Source: DASXTC01 sp036505635 (GTDB lineage Bacteria > Acidobacteriota > Polarisedimenticolia > JACPZX01 > DASXTC01). Taken from it: 64,000 nucleotides of DNA. The position numbers and the translations under genes were made by a program. The stretch's first letter is position 1; each line of letters begins with the position of its first letter. The notes below the pieces were generated by a model. That model searched no databases. It was not told the origin of the DNA and worked only from the letters and a program-made list of their open reading frames with translations. Positions 43,417-52,871 of this stretch are shown piece after piece. Where the stretch lies: contig DASXTC010000053.1 of the NCBI GenBank assembly GCA_036505635.1, positions 124,001 through 188,000 of the forward strand, in the 5' to 3' direction.

Positions 43417-44372
43417 TACCTACCTCCGTCCTTTTCCGCCCCTTCAACAGGAGCCGGCACGGGCATCACCGCGATCCTGTCTCTCCAGCGCAGGTCCACG
43501 TACTCGATGCGGCCGCCGTCCTCCTCGCCGGGCCTGATGCGATCCCTGATGGCGAAATAGCTGTCCAGGTTTCTCAGCGGGTCCTCGGTCGATAGCCTCA
43601 GGTCGTACTCCTCTGCCTCCAGACGCAGCACCACCATGTCCGACTCAGACACGTCGATCTCGGAGACCTGGGCGTAGAAGCCCGGATCCCTCTCCGCCAG
43701 GGCGCGCGTCACCGACACGCCCCGGGCGAGCGCCCGGCTCAGGCGCGCGCCGGCCGGGTCCGTCCCGGACGCGGGGGACGCCGCCCGCGCCACGTCCGCC
43801 CTCTTCATCGCGTCGAGCCCCTTGATGATCGGAAAGTCATAGCGCGCGTATCGCGGCCCGAAGCGATCGATCGGCATCCCGTTCACGTCGAGGAGCCAGA
43901 CGGTGCCTCCCATCAGGGCGAGCCCTCCCGCCTCGCGCTCGCCGATGGCGATCACCACCGAGTCGGGCAGCCGGCGCTGCACCCGCACCGAGCCGGTCGA
44001 GCCGATCCACGGATGACGCCGCACCTTCTTCTCCAGCTCGTCGAGATCGAGCGTCAGGATGTTTTGCCCCATCGCGTCTTTGACCAGATCCTGGATCTCG
44101 CCGTCGAGCGCCTCGCCGGCTCCCTTCACCGTCACCGTCTCGAGCCGGAAGCGCCAGGGGCCGGCGGCCCAGCGCGCCCCCAGAAGGATGCAGACGCCCA
44201 CCGACGCCGCCGCGACCGCCCAGCCGATGGTCAGCAGCGTCATCCTGAGGGCCGTGCGCCGTCTCCGGCGCGCGCGCACCATCCTGTTGCCGTCCCGCCT
44301 CAGGTACTTCAGCTCGTCGCCGCGAGCCGGCAAGTGGACCCGCCGCTGCACGTGCCGATAGGGCGTCGCCAT
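43416..44372 (-). CDS. ftsQ: Cell division protein FtsQ
   Basis: 318 residues. A basic cytosolic N-terminus (MVRARRRRRTALRM) precedes one transmembrane helix (LLTIGWAVAAASVGVCILLGA), a POTRA domain (FRLETVTVKGAGEALDGEI) and the FtsQ-type beta domain (NILTLDLDELEKKVRRHPWIGSTGSVRVQRRLPDSVVIAIGERE). It links early and late divisome proteins in the periplasm. Four bases separate it from murB; its stop overlaps the ftsA start by one base. Confidence 0.92.
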   Translation of the reverse strand: MATPYRHVQRRVHLPARGDELKYLRRDGNRMVRARRRRRTALRMTLLTIGWAVAAASVGVCILLGARWAAGPWRFRLETVTVKGAGEALDGEIQDLVKDAMGQNILTLDLDELEKKVRRHPWIGSTGSVRVQRRLPDSVVIAIGEREAGGLALMGGTVWLLDVNGMPIDRFGPRYARYDFPIIKGLDAMKRADVARAASPASGTDPAGARLSRALARGVSVTRALAERDPGFYAQVSEIDVSESDMVVLRLEAEEYDLRLSTEDPLRNLDSYFAIRDRIRPGEEDGGRIEYVDLRWRDRIAVMPVPAPVEGAEKDGGR

Positions 44373-44376
44373 CAGT

Positions 44377-45279
44377 TCAGCTCCAGATGATCACTTCCTC
44401 TTGCAGCGTCACACCCGACCTCTCCAGCACCTTCCTCTTGATCAGATCGAGCAGATCGATCACGTCCTGCGCCGTGGCGTCGCCTCGGTTCACGATGAAG
44501 TTGCCGTGCGCCTGCGACACCGACGCGCCCCCGACGCTCAAGCCTTTCAGGCCCAGGGAGTCGATCAACCGTCCGGCCGAATCCCCGGGTGGATTCTTGA
44601 AGACGCAGCCGGCGGAGCGCTCTCCGGGCGGCTGTGACCTCTGGCGCCTACCGGAGATCTCCCTGAGCTTCTCCTCGAGCTGCGCGCCGTCGCCCGGTTC
44701 GAGCTGGTAGACCGCCTCCACGATCACGTCGTCCGCTCCAAAGGGCGACTTGCGGTAGGCGAAATCGTCCGGTGTCACCGACCTGCGCCGCAGGGTCGCC
44801 TCGGCGCCGAAGTACGCCACCTCGCGCACGACGTCGGACATCTGCCCCCCGTACGAACCGGCGTTCATGAAGACCGTGCCGCCGACGGTGCCCGGAATTC
44901 CTTCGGCGAACTCCAGCCCTCCCAGGCCACGACGCACGCACTCGCGCACGAGCTTCTTGACCACCACGCCGCACCCGGCCCTCACACGCGTCCCCTCGAT
45001 GATCGGGCCGTGCTTGATCCCGCGCGTCAGGATCACGGGGGCCGAGAAGGGCCCGGGCCCCCCGATCAGGTTGGCGCCGCCGCCCACCACCAGCGGTCGA
45101 CAGGAGGCCCGCTTCAGCTCGGCCAGCAGACGCCCCATCGCCTCGATGGTGTCGGGCCTGAAGACCCAGGCCACCGGCCCCCCCACCCCGATGGTGGTGA
45201 ACTCGGCCAGCGTGTGCCCCTCCTCGGCGGCCACGCCGCAGCGCCGGGCGATCTGTTCGACGGATTCGGCCATGCTCAT
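44377..45279 (-). CDS. murB: UDP-N-acetylenolpyruvoylglucosamine reductase
   Basis: 300 residues from ATG 45279; the open frame continues to 45339 but that would run into murC. FAD-binding stretches TTIGVGGPVAWV and VGGGANLI, and EFAEGIPGTVGGTVFMNAGSYGG, are typical of MurB, which reduces the enolpyruvyl group to lactyl to give UDP-MurNAc. The proton-donor motif reads SAGCVFKNP, with Cys where E. coli MurB has Ser; this Ser-to-Cys form is known in other phyla to my recollection and should stay active. Confidence 0.94.
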   Translation of the reverse strand: MSMAESVEQIARRCGVAAEEGHTLAEFTTIGVGGPVAWVFRPDTIEAMGRLLAELKRASCRPLVVGGGANLIGGPGPFSAPVILTRGIKHGPIIEGTRVRAGCGVVVKKLVRECVRRGLGGLEFAEGIPGTVGGTVFMNAGSYGGQMSDVVREVAYFGAEATLRRRSVTPDDFAYRKSPFGADDVIVEAVYQLEPGDGAQLEEKLREISGRRQRSQPPGERSAGCVFKNPPGDSAGRLIDSLGLKGLSVGGASVSQAHGNFIVNRGDATAQDVIDLLDLIKRKVLERSGVTLQEEVIIWS

Positions 45280-45299
45280 CACCCATGCGGCCGGCAAAC

Positions 45300-46688
45300 T
45301 CAAACCGCCTCCTTCAGAAAATGATCGGCGACCTTCCACACGTCGCCCGCGCCCAGCGTGATCACCATGTCCCCACTCCGCGCCCTGGCCTTGAGGAGCC
45401 CGGCGGCCTCCTCAAGATCGCTCGCGTACGCGACGTCCCGGTGGCCGTGCGACTTGATCGCCGCGGCGAGGCTCTCGCCCGTCACTCCGGGGATCCGGTC
45501 CTCCCCGGCGCGGTAGATCTCGGTCACGATCAGGACGTCGGCCTGGTAGAACGACCGGGCGAACTCGTCGGCAAGCGCCTGCACGCGCGAGTAACGGTGC
45601 GGCTGGAAGACGACCACCGTGCGTCGCTTCCATCCCTCACGCGCGGCGGCGAGCGTCGCGCGTATCTCGGTGGGGTGGTGCCCGTAGTCATCGATCACCA
45701 TGATGTCCCCGGCGGTTCCCTTGTGCTGGAAGCGCCGGTCGGCCCCGGAGAACTCCGCCAGGTGCTCCGCGATGTCGGAGAACTTCAGGTCGAACTCGAG
45801 CCCGACACCGATCGCCGCCAGCGCGTTGTAGATGCTGTGGCGTCCCGGCACGCGAAGCCGGACGTCGCCGAGCCACCGGCCGCGGAAGATCACCTCGAAA
45901 CGGGAGCTGAACTCCTTGAGCTCGAGGCTGGTGCCGACCAGGTCGGCCTGGCTGGCCAGCCCGTAGGTCATCAGCGTGCGCGACAGTCGCGGGATGATCG
46001 CCTGCACCTGAGGATCGTCGAGACAGGCGATCCCCATCCCGTAGAACGGGACCTTGTTGAGGAATCCCACGAAGGCGTCCACCAGCGACTCCATGCTGCC
46101 GTAGTGATTCAGGTGCTCGGCGTCGATGTTGGTGACCACGGCGATGGTGGGGGCCAGCCTCAGGAACGAACCGTCGCTCTCATCGGCCTCGGCCACCATC
46201 AGGTCCCCCTTGCCCAGCTTCGCCGAGCTTCCGAGGATGTTGAGCCGCCCACCGATGACGATCGTCGGGTCGAGCCCCGCGCCCGACAGAACCTGCGCCA
46301 CCATCGCGGTGGTGGAGGTCTTTCCGTGCGAGCCGGCGATCGCCACGCCGTACTTCATGCGCATCAGCTCGGCCAGCATCTCGGCGCGCGGGATGACGGG
46401 GACCTTGCGGCGGCCCGCCTCAGCCACCTCCGGGTTGTCGGCACCCACGGCCGACGAGGTCACCACGACGTCGGTCCCGGCGATGTTGCCGGCGGCATGA
46501 TCGTGGAAGACCTTCGCTCCCAGCTTCTCGAGCCTCTCGGTGACCGGCGTGCGCGCGAGGTCGGACCCCGAGACGGTGAAGCTCTGGTTGAGGAGCACCT
46601 CGGCGATCCCGCTCATGCCCGAGCCCCCGATGCCCACGAAGTGGATGTGCTGCGCCTTGCGGAAGAGAGGGTTGCGCGGTGAGTTCAT
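45300..46688 (-). CDS. murC: UDP-N-acetylmuramate-L-alanine ligase
   Basis: 462 residues, starting in a 4-nt ATGA overlap with murG. The Mur-ligase P-loop GSHGKTSTT, the UDP-binding start HFVGIGGSGMSGIAEVL, DIDAEH (in VTNIDAEHLNHYG) and the C-terminal DDYGHHPTEIRATL are all present. It adds L-Ala to UDP-MurNAc, the first peptide step. The frame stays open far upstream without coding character, so the overlap decides the start. Confidence 0.95.
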   Translation of the reverse strand: MNSPRNPLFRKAQHIHFVGIGGSGMSGIAEVLLNQSFTVSGSDLARTPVTERLEKLGAKVFHDHAAGNIAGTDVVVTSSAVGADNPEVAEAGRRKVPVIPRAEMLAELMRMKYGVAIAGSHGKTSTTAMVAQVLSGAGLDPTIVIGGRLNILGSSAKLGKGDLMVAEADESDGSFLRLAPTIAVVTNIDAEHLNHYGSMESLVDAFVGFLNKVPFYGMGIACLDDPQVQAIIPRLSRTLMTYGLASQADLVGTSLELKEFSSRFEVIFRGRWLGDVRLRVPGRHSIYNALAAIGVGLEFDLKFSDIAEHLAEFSGADRRFQHKGTAGDIMVIDDYGHHPTEIRATLAAAREGWKRRTVVVFQPHRYSRVQALADEFARSFYQADVLIVTEIYRAGEDRIPGVTGESLAAAIKSHGHRDVAYASDLEEAAGLLKARARSGDMVITLGAGDVWKVADHFLKEAV

Positions 46689-47788
46689 GCCGCCAGCCCC
46701 CCCGTCGCCAGCTTCACGCACAGATCCGCGATCCGCGCGGCGGCGTCGGGCCGGCCCAGCGACCGGCTCGCCGCCGAAAGCCGCCCCAGCTTCTCCTCGC
46801 TGCCGAGCAGATCCATCACGACCGAGGCGAGCCTCTCTCCGGTCAGCTCGCTTTCGGTGATCGCGACCGCGGCGCCAGCGTCGACCAGCTTGCGCGCGTT
46901 GAAGGTCTGGTGGTCGTGTGCGGCGGCCGCGAACGGGATCAGCACCGCCGCCCGGCCCGCGCAGGTCAGCTCCGCCAGAGTCGTGGAGCCGCACCGGCTC
47001 ACGAGCAGGTCGGCCCGCTCGAACGCGGCCGGCATCTCCCGGATGAAGGGGGCAAGGTCGTGGTCCGGTGCCCGGTCTGCCACGGAACGGTAGGCCTCGC
47101 TCACCGCCTCGAAGTGGGCCTCGCCAGTCTGGTGCGTGATGTGGAGCTTCCCCTTCATGCCCGCGAGCAGAGGCAGCGCCTCGCACATCGCGCGGTTGAT
47201 GACGCGCGCCCCCTGGCTGCCCCCCAGAACGAGCAGACGTTTGACCGGACCGCCGCCAGTCCATCGTTTCAGTCCCGCGAACTCCGCGCGCACCGGGTTG
47301 CCCGTCACGACGCCGCGCCCGCCGAGCCGTTCGATCGACTCGGGGAAGGTCACGGCCACCTCCTTCACGAAGGGGGCGAGCCACCTGTTGGTCATCCCGG
47401 GCACGTAGTTCTGCTCGTGGATCAACGTCGGCACCCTTCTCATCACCGCCGCGGCCAGAACCGGCCCCGACGAGTAGCCACCGACCCCGATCACCAGATC
47501 GGGGCGCGTCCTGTGAATCAACCCGAAGCTCTGGGCCAGCGACAATGGGACGATAGCCATCCCTCTGAGCCGGGCCCCCAGCCTCTTGCCCGTGATCCCC
47601 GCGGAGCGGATCGTGATGAGCCCGAACCCTTCCGCCGGAACGATCTTCGACTCCAGCCCGCGCTCGGTGCCGACGAACCGCACCTCGCAGCCGGGCATCC
47701 TTCCCTTCAGCTCCCGGGCGATCGCGATCCCCGGGAAGATGTGACCTCCCGTGCCTCCACCGGCCACGAGCACGGCGGCCATACCCAC
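46685..47788 (-). CDS. murG: Undecaprenyl-PP-MurNAc-pentapeptide GlcNAc transferase
   Basis: 367 residues. Two Rossmann domains with the G-loops AGGGTGGHIFPGIAIA and GVGGYSSGPVLAAA, the IHEQN motif, and the donor-site GGSQGARVIN...HQTGE...SRCGSTTLAEL. It makes lipid II from lipid I at the inner membrane face. GTG 47788 abuts the ftsW stop; ATG 47782 two codons later is an alternative. Confidence 0.95.
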   Translation of the reverse strand: MGMAAVLVAGGGTGGHIFPGIAIARELKGRMPGCEVRFVGTERGLESKIVPAEGFGLITIRSAGITGKRLGARLRGMAIVPLSLAQSFGLIHRTRPDLVIGVGGYSSGPVLAAAVMRRVPTLIHEQNYVPGMTNRWLAPFVKEVAVTFPESIERLGGRGVVTGNPVRAEFAGLKRWTGGGPVKRLLVLGGSQGARVINRAMCEALPLLAGMKGKLHITHQTGEAHFEAVSEAYRSVADRAPDHDLAPFIREMPAAFERADLLVSRCGSTTLAELTCAGRAAVLIPFAAAAHDHQTFNARKLVDAGAAVAITESELTGERLASVVMDLLGSEEKLGRLSAASRSLGRPDAAARIADLCVKLATGGLAA

Positions 47789-48883
47789 TCACGCCGCGCG
47801 CTGGCTGATGCTCAGCAGCACCCCCGAGGCCGTCAGCCCCGCCACCAGCGACGAGCCCCCGTACGACAGAAACGGCAGGGGCAGGCCTTTCGCTGGCAGC
47901 AACCCGAGCGACACGCTCATGTTGATCATCGCCTGGACCACGATGAACATGGTGATCCCGGCGGCCAGGTAGCTTCCGAACAGATCGGGCGCGCGCGCCG
48001 CCACCCTGAGCCCCCGCCACATCACGACGAGGAAGCCCGCCGCGACGCAGCCGGTCCCGACGAGACCCAGCTCCTCGCCGATCACGGAGTAGATGAAGTC
48101 GGTGTATGGATAGGGCAGGAAGAAGAGCTTCTGGCGCCCTTCGTTCAGACCCACGCCCGTGGTTCCGCCCGCCCCCACCGCGATTACGGACTGGCGCACC
48201 TGGTATCCGGCTCCGAGCGGATCCTCCTCGGGATTCATGAAGGCCGTCAGGCGTCTGAGCTGGTAGCCCTTCATCATCGGCAGGAGGACCAGCACCGCGA
48301 GCAGCACCACGCCCGCCATCGCTCCCAGGTAGCGCCAGCGCACACCGGCGGTCGCCAGCATCGCCGCCGCGAACAGGCACAGCGAGACCGCCGTGCCGAG
48401 ATCGGGCTGCAGCACCACGAGAAAGATGAAGAAGCCGGGCAGCACGAGACAGGGAACCAACGTCCTCTGCGTGTTGTTGACCTCGCCGGGATCGCGCTGG
48501 AGCCGCCAGGCCAGAAACAGGATCAGGGCCAGCTTGGCGAACTCGGAAGGCTGCAGGGAGAAGGGCCCCAGCTTGAGCCAGCGATGAGTCCCGTTGATGG
48601 AGGGGCTCAGCAGCGCGCCAACGAGCATGAGGGCCGTGAGGCCGAACAACGCGTAGACGACGCTGGGCCGGCCCAACGCCCTGTAGTTGGCCTTCATCAT
48701 GATGAACATGGCGCCCAGCCCCAGCGCCATCGCCAGCGATTGGCGGACCAGGAAGTGGTAGGGACTGCCGTATTTCTCCGCACCGATGACGGCCGATGCC
48801 GAATAGACCATCAGCAGCCCCATGCCGCACAGCAGGATGATGGCCACGAAGAGGATCCGGTCGAATGCCAGCTTGCGCGGCAT
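47789..48883 (-). CDS. ftsW: SEDS peptidoglycan polymerase FtsW
   Basis: 364 residues with about ten transmembrane helices. SEDS motifs include NGTHRWLKLGPFSLQPSEFAKLALI, LQPDLGTAV (with the catalytic Asp position), AVGAGGTTGVGLNEGRQKLFFLPYPYTDFIYSVIGEELG and the end GLPLPFLSYGGSSL. It polymerises septal glycan with FtsI. The start shares one base with the murD stop. Confidence 0.95.
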   Translation of the reverse strand: MPRKLAFDRILFVAIILLCGMGLLMVYSASAVIGAEKYGSPYHFLVRQSLAMALGLGAMFIMMKANYRALGRPSVVYALFGLTALMLVGALLSPSINGTHRWLKLGPFSLQPSEFAKLALILFLAWRLQRDPGEVNNTQRTLVPCLVLPGFFIFLVVLQPDLGTAVSLCLFAAAMLATAGVRWRYLGAMAGVVLLAVLVLLPMMKGYQLRRLTAFMNPEEDPLGAGYQVRQSVIAVGAGGTTGVGLNEGRQKLFFLPYPYTDFIYSVIGEELGLVGTGCVAAGFLVVMWRGLRVAARAPDLFGSYLAAGITMFIVVQAMINMSVSLGLLPAKGLPLPFLSYGGSSLVAGLTASGVLLSISQRAA

Positions 48884-50298
48884 CAGCGCTGCCCTCCCGC
48901 CTGCGAGGCGAGCCGGGCGACGATGGTCCTGAAGTCCTCCCCGCGCTTGTCGTACCCCGTGTACGCGTCAAACGACGCGCAACCGGGCGCCAGCAGGACG
49001 ACGTCGCCGGAGCGCGCCAGGCCCGCGGCGACCCTCGCCGCCTCGGCGAGAGCGCCCGAGCGCGCGATGTGCGGCGCCGAACCCTCCAATCGACGCGCGA
49101 TGTCGTCGCCCGCCTTTCCAAAGGTCACCACGGCCCTCAGGCCCGGACCCTTCGCCGACAGAGGGCGCTTGAGCGACTCGAAGTCGCCACCCTTGTCGTA
49201 GCCGCCCAGAAGGAGCACGATGGGGCGGGTAAAGGCCTCGAGCGCCCTCAGCGTCGAGCCCACGTTGGTGGCCTTCGAGTCGTTGTACCAGGCCACGCCG
49301 GCCACCTCGGCGACGAACTCGAGCCGGTGCGGCAGCGCCGTGAAGGCGCGCACCGCCCTGGCGATCGTCTCGACGGGCACGCCGCGGTGGTACGCCACGC
49401 AGGCCGCCGCCAGGACGTTTTCGAGGTTGTGACGCCCGGGGATCGGGACGTCGGTGGCGTCCATGATCGTCTCCTCGCGCGCGGCCGACCGCAGCGTCAG
49501 TCTCCCCCCGGAGAGCACCGCTCCCTCCTCCAGCTCCTGGGTGAGGCTGAAGGGACAGAGACGCGCGGCGAGCCGCTCCGCGATGGGGATCACGGCGGGG
49601 TCGTCCCAGTTGACGATGGCGATGTCGTCGCCTCTCTGGTTCATGAAGATGCGCGTCTTGGCGGCGTAGTAGTCCTCCATCCTCTCGTACCGATCCTGAT
49701 GGTCCGGGCTCAGGTTGAGCAGCACCGCGACGCGGGGGCTGAACCGCTCGATCCCTTCGAGCTGGAACGACGACAGCTCGGTCACGTAATGGACCCTGCG
49801 CGCCTCGGCCTCCGGCAGGTCCAGGTCACGTTCCATGACGCTGGTGAGCGGGACCCCGATGTTGCCGCAGACCCGGATGGGGACTCCGGCCGTCTCGAGG
49901 ATCTTCCCCGTCAGGGCGGTCACGGTGCTCTTGCCGTTGCTCCCCGTGATGCCGATGAGGACTCCGCGCAGCCAGGGCGCGGCCAGCTCGACCTCCGCGA
50001 TGATCGGGATGCCGGCGGCGCGCGCTCCGGCCAAGGGCGGCGCGGTCGGAGGAACTCCCGGGCTGGCGACGACGATCTCGCACCCGCTGAAGACGTGCGG
50101 GTCGGTCGGGCCGGCGCGCAGCGTCACGCCGGCCTTGGCCAGCGCCCGGGCTTCGTCGCCGAGCGACGCGAACGGCTTGTCGTCGGCCGCGATCACCTGC
50201 ACGCCCCGGCGCGAGAGAAAGCCCGCGGCGGCGGCACCGGACAGACCGAGGCCCATCACTCCCGCCTTCTTCCACGGCATGCCCCGCGGTTCGGTCAC
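48883..50298 (-). CDS. murD: UDP-N-acetylmuramoylalanine-D-glutamate ligase
   Basis: 471 residues from GTG 50298; ATG 50280 (MPWKKAGVMGLG) is an alternative. UDP-binding GVMGLGLSGAAAAGFL, P-loop GITGSNGKSTVTALTG, NLSPDHQDRY and the C-terminal NDSKATNVGSTLRAL, LLLGGYDKGGDF and LLAPGCASFDAYTGYDKRGEDF match MurD. It adds D-Glu to UDP-MurNAc-Ala. Seven bases separate it from mraY. Confidence 0.95.
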   Translation of the reverse strand: MTEPRGMPWKKAGVMGLGLSGAAAAGFLSRRGVQVIAADDKPFASLGDEARALAKAGVTLRAGPTDPHVFSGCEIVVASPGVPPTAPPLAGARAAGIPIIAEVELAAPWLRGVLIGITGSNGKSTVTALTGKILETAGVPIRVCGNIGVPLTSVMERDLDLPEAEARRVHYVTELSSFQLEGIERFSPRVAVLLNLSPDHQDRYERMEDYYAAKTRIFMNQRGDDIAIVNWDDPAVIPIAERLAARLCPFSLTQELEEGAVLSGGRLTLRSAAREETIMDATDVPIPGRHNLENVLAAACVAYHRGVPVETIARAVRAFTALPHRLEFVAEVAGVAWYNDSKATNVGSTLRALEAFTRPIVLLLGGYDKGGDFESLKRPLSAKGPGLRAVVTFGKAGDDIARRLEGSAPHIARSGALAEAARVAAGLARSGDVVLLAPGCASFDAYTGYDKRGEDFRTIVARLASQAGGQR

Positions 50299-50305
50299 GG
50301 CCGGC

Positions 50306-51391
50306 TCACCTCAGCTTCAACGTGGACAACGACATCAGCGCGAACAGGATCGCGATGATCCAGAACCGGATGGTGACCTTCTCTTCCTTCCAGCCGATCA
50401 GCTCGAAGTGGTGATGGATGGGAGCCATGCGGAAGACGCGCTTTCCCGTCAGGCGGAAGGATGCCACCTGGATGATCACGGACAGCGCCTCCGTCACGAA
50501 GAGGCCGCCGATCATCACGAGGAGGATCTCCTGCTTGGTGAGAACCGCCACGGTCCCGATTGCGCCACCCAGCGCCATCGAGCCCACGTCGCCCATGAAG
50601 ACTTCCGCGGGCCGGCAGTTGTACCAGAGGAAGCCCAGGCTGGCCCCCACCATCGCGGAGCAGAACACCGTCAGCTCGCCGGCCCCCTTGACGTTGATGA
50701 TCCCGAGGTAGTTGGCCGCCACCGCGTTGCCCGCCACGTAGGCGAGGATCGCGAAGGTGGCGGTCGCGATCAGCGCCGAGCCGATCGCCAGCCCGTCGAG
50801 CCCGTCGGTCAGGTTCACGGCGTTGGCGGCCCCCACGATCACGATGACGGCGAAGACGACGTAGAACCATCCCAGGTCCGGCGTGAAGGTCTTGATGAAC
50901 GGCATCGAGAACTTGGTCGTGAAGAGCCCCAGGCGCGCCAGCCAGACCACCGCCGTGCCGATGGCTCCCGCCACGATCACCTGCAGCGCGAACTTGTCCC
51001 GCACGGTCAGGCCGAGGTTTCTCTTCCGGGTCAGCTTGCGGTAGTCGTCGTAGAACCCGACCGCGCCGAAGGAGACCATGGAGGCCATCGCCAGCCAGAC
51101 GAACACGTTGCCCAGGTCGGCCCACAGGAGCGTCGGGATGACCACCGCCGTGATGATCAGGATCCCTCCCATCGTGGGGGTCCCCTGTTTCGAGTAATGG
51201 GATTGCGGGCCCTCCTCGCGGATGTGCTGGCCGACCTGCAGCCGGCGCAGCCTCCGGATCAGGAACGGCCCCAGACCGAGGGAGAGCGTGAGCGCCGTGA
51301 GGGCCGCCATCGCCGAGCGAAACGTGATGTAGCGGAAGACGTTGAGAGCGCCGACCGAGCTGTGCAGTGGATAGAGCAGCCAGTAGAGCAT
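50306..51391 (-). CDS. mraY: Phospho-MurNAc-pentapeptide translocase MraY
   Basis: 361 residues with ten predicted helices. Signature stretches: the Asp pair in GFYDDYRKLTRKRNLGLT, AVNLTDGLDGLAIGS, AEVFMGDVGSMALGG and MAPIHHHFELIGWKEEKV. It transfers phospho-MurNAc-pentapeptide to undecaprenyl phosphate to give lipid I. It starts 6 bp after murF ends. Confidence 0.96.
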   Translation of the reverse strand: MLYWLLYPLHSSVGALNVFRYITFRSAMAALTALTLSLGLGPFLIRRLRRLQVGQHIREEGPQSHYSKQGTPTMGGILIITAVVIPTLLWADLGNVFVWLAMASMVSFGAVGFYDDYRKLTRKRNLGLTVRDKFALQVIVAGAIGTAVVWLARLGLFTTKFSMPFIKTFTPDLGWFYVVFAVIVIVGAANAVNLTDGLDGLAIGSALIATATFAILAYVAGNAVAANYLGIINVKGAGELTVFCSAMVGASLGFLWYNCRPAEVFMGDVGSMALGGAIGTVAVLTKQEILLVMIGGLFVTEALSVIIQVASFRLTGKRVFRMAPIHHHFELIGWKEEKVTIRFWIIAILFALMSLSTLKLR

Positions 51392-51397
51392 CCTGTC

Positions 51398-52861
51398 TCA
51401 TTCCTCGCCGAAGCGCTCCCTCAACGCCGCCACCACTTTCTCGAGCCCCACGCCTCTCGATCCCTTCACGAGGATCAGATCGCCCTGACGGGCGAGCCCC
51501 GCGGCCGCCGGCGCCGCCTCCTCCGCGCTCTCGAACCACCGCGTCTCCACCTCTGCCCCCGAGCCGAGCGCCATTCCGATCGCGCGCACCGATTCGCGGG
51601 CCAGCGGCCCGACGCCGATGACCACGCGGGCGCCCGCGGCGGCGATCGCGCGGCCGATCTCCTGGTGGGCGGCCACCTCGTCCGCGCCCAGCTCCAGCAT
51701 CTCCCCCATCACGAGTACGCGGCGACCACCCGCGAGGGCCGGCACCGCCGAGGAGAGGACCTGAAGCGCGAAACGCATCGCGGCGGGGTTCGAGTTGTAC
51801 GACTCGTCGAGAACGCGAACCGACTCACCGAGCCGGACCACGCGACCCCGCATGCCGAGCGGCTCCAGCTCCGGGAGCCGTTCGGCCATCGCCTCCAGCG
51901 AGATCCCCAGCATGTAGCCGGCGCTCATCGCGGCCATCGCGTTGTAGACGTGATGCAACCCGACGAAGCGTGTCTTGACCCTCAGGCGGCGCGTCCCGCC
52001 GTTCTGCCCGTGCGCCACCTCGAAGGAGGAGCCTTCGAGGCCTTCCATCCGGTAGTCCGACGCCGTCAGATCGGAGGGCCGGTCGATCCCGAAGGTGAAG
52101 GGGTATCCCTTGAAGGATTCCAGGATCCTCCGGCAGCGATCGTCGTCGTTGTTGAAGATCCCGATGGTGTTCTCGCGCATCCCCGCGAACAGCTCCCCCT
52201 TGGCGGCGGCGACGTCGTCCACGTCGCGGAAGTGCGCCAGGTGCACCCCCGAGACGTTCGTCAGGATCCCGATGTCCGGATCGGCGATCTCGGCCAGCCG
52301 CGCCAGCTCGCCCTGGTAGCTCATACCCATCTCCAGCACGGAGACCTGATGCTCGGGTTTGAGCTCCAGAAGCGAGAGCGGGCAACCGTAGAGATTGTTG
52401 AGGTTGCCGCGGGAAGCGTGGACCCTGAACGCCGCTCCGAGCGTGTGGCGCGTCATCTCCTTGGTCGTGGTCTTGCCCGCCGAGCCGGTGATCCCCACCA
52501 CCTTGACCGGATGCGAGCGGCGCACGAAAGAGGCCAGGTCCTGAAGCGCCCGGAGCGTGTCGGGCACCACGATCAGGGGCGTGGCGGAGCCGCGCGCCGC
52601 GATGGCCGCCGTCACCAGCTCCGGCCGGGAGACCATGAGGCCGCAGGCGCCCCTCTCCAGCGCGCCTCCCGCGAACCGGTGGCCGTCGTGGTTCGGCCCC
52701 GCGAGCGCGATGAAGAGGTCCCCCGGCCGCAGCGTGCGGCTGTCGATCGAGTAGCCCGCCGGGACGGTCCCGCCGGGGCCGCTCAGGGCGCCCCCCGTCA
52801 CCGTCGCGATCGTCTCGAGCGTCAGCGGCCCCGAGCCCGGTGCGACGCCGGCAGCGGTCAT
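51398..52861 (-). CDS. murF: UDP-MurNAc-tripeptide D-alanyl-D-alanine ligase
   Basis: 487 residues from ATG 52861, 10 bp after the murE stop; ATG 52885, which overlaps murE by 14 nt, is the alternative. P-loop GITGSAGKTTTKEM, SIDSRTLRPGDLFIALAGPNHDGHRF, NVSGVHLAHF and LDESYNSNPAAMRFALQVL are MurF-specific. It adds the D-Ala-D-Ala dipeptide. No ddl gene lies in the cluster. Confidence 0.95.
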   Translation of the reverse strand: MTAAGVAPGSGPLTLETIATVTGGALSGPGGTVPAGYSIDSRTLRPGDLFIALAGPNHDGHRFAGGALERGACGLMVSRPELVTAAIAARGSATPLIVVPDTLRALQDLASFVRRSHPVKVVGITGSAGKTTTKEMTRHTLGAAFRVHASRGNLNNLYGCPLSLLELKPEHQVSVLEMGMSYQGELARLAEIADPDIGILTNVSGVHLAHFRDVDDVAAAKGELFAGMRENTIGIFNNDDDRCRRILESFKGYPFTFGIDRPSDLTASDYRMEGLEGSSFEVAHGQNGGTRRLRVKTRFVGLHHVYNAMAAMSAGYMLGISLEAMAERLPELEPLGMRGRVVRLGESVRVLDESYNSNPAAMRFALQVLSSAVPALAGGRRVLVMGEMLELGADEVAAHQEIGRAIAAAGARVVIGVGPLARESVRAIGMALGSGAEVETRWFESAEEAAPAAAGLARQGDLILVKGSRGVGLEKVVAALRERFGEE

Positions 52862-52871
52862 CGCCGCGCTC

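Noticed and set aside
45300..49121. A 1273-codon open frame on the minus strand
   Set aside because: Only its last 463 codons are murC; the rest is out-of-frame reading of murG, ftsW and murD in GC-rich DNA.
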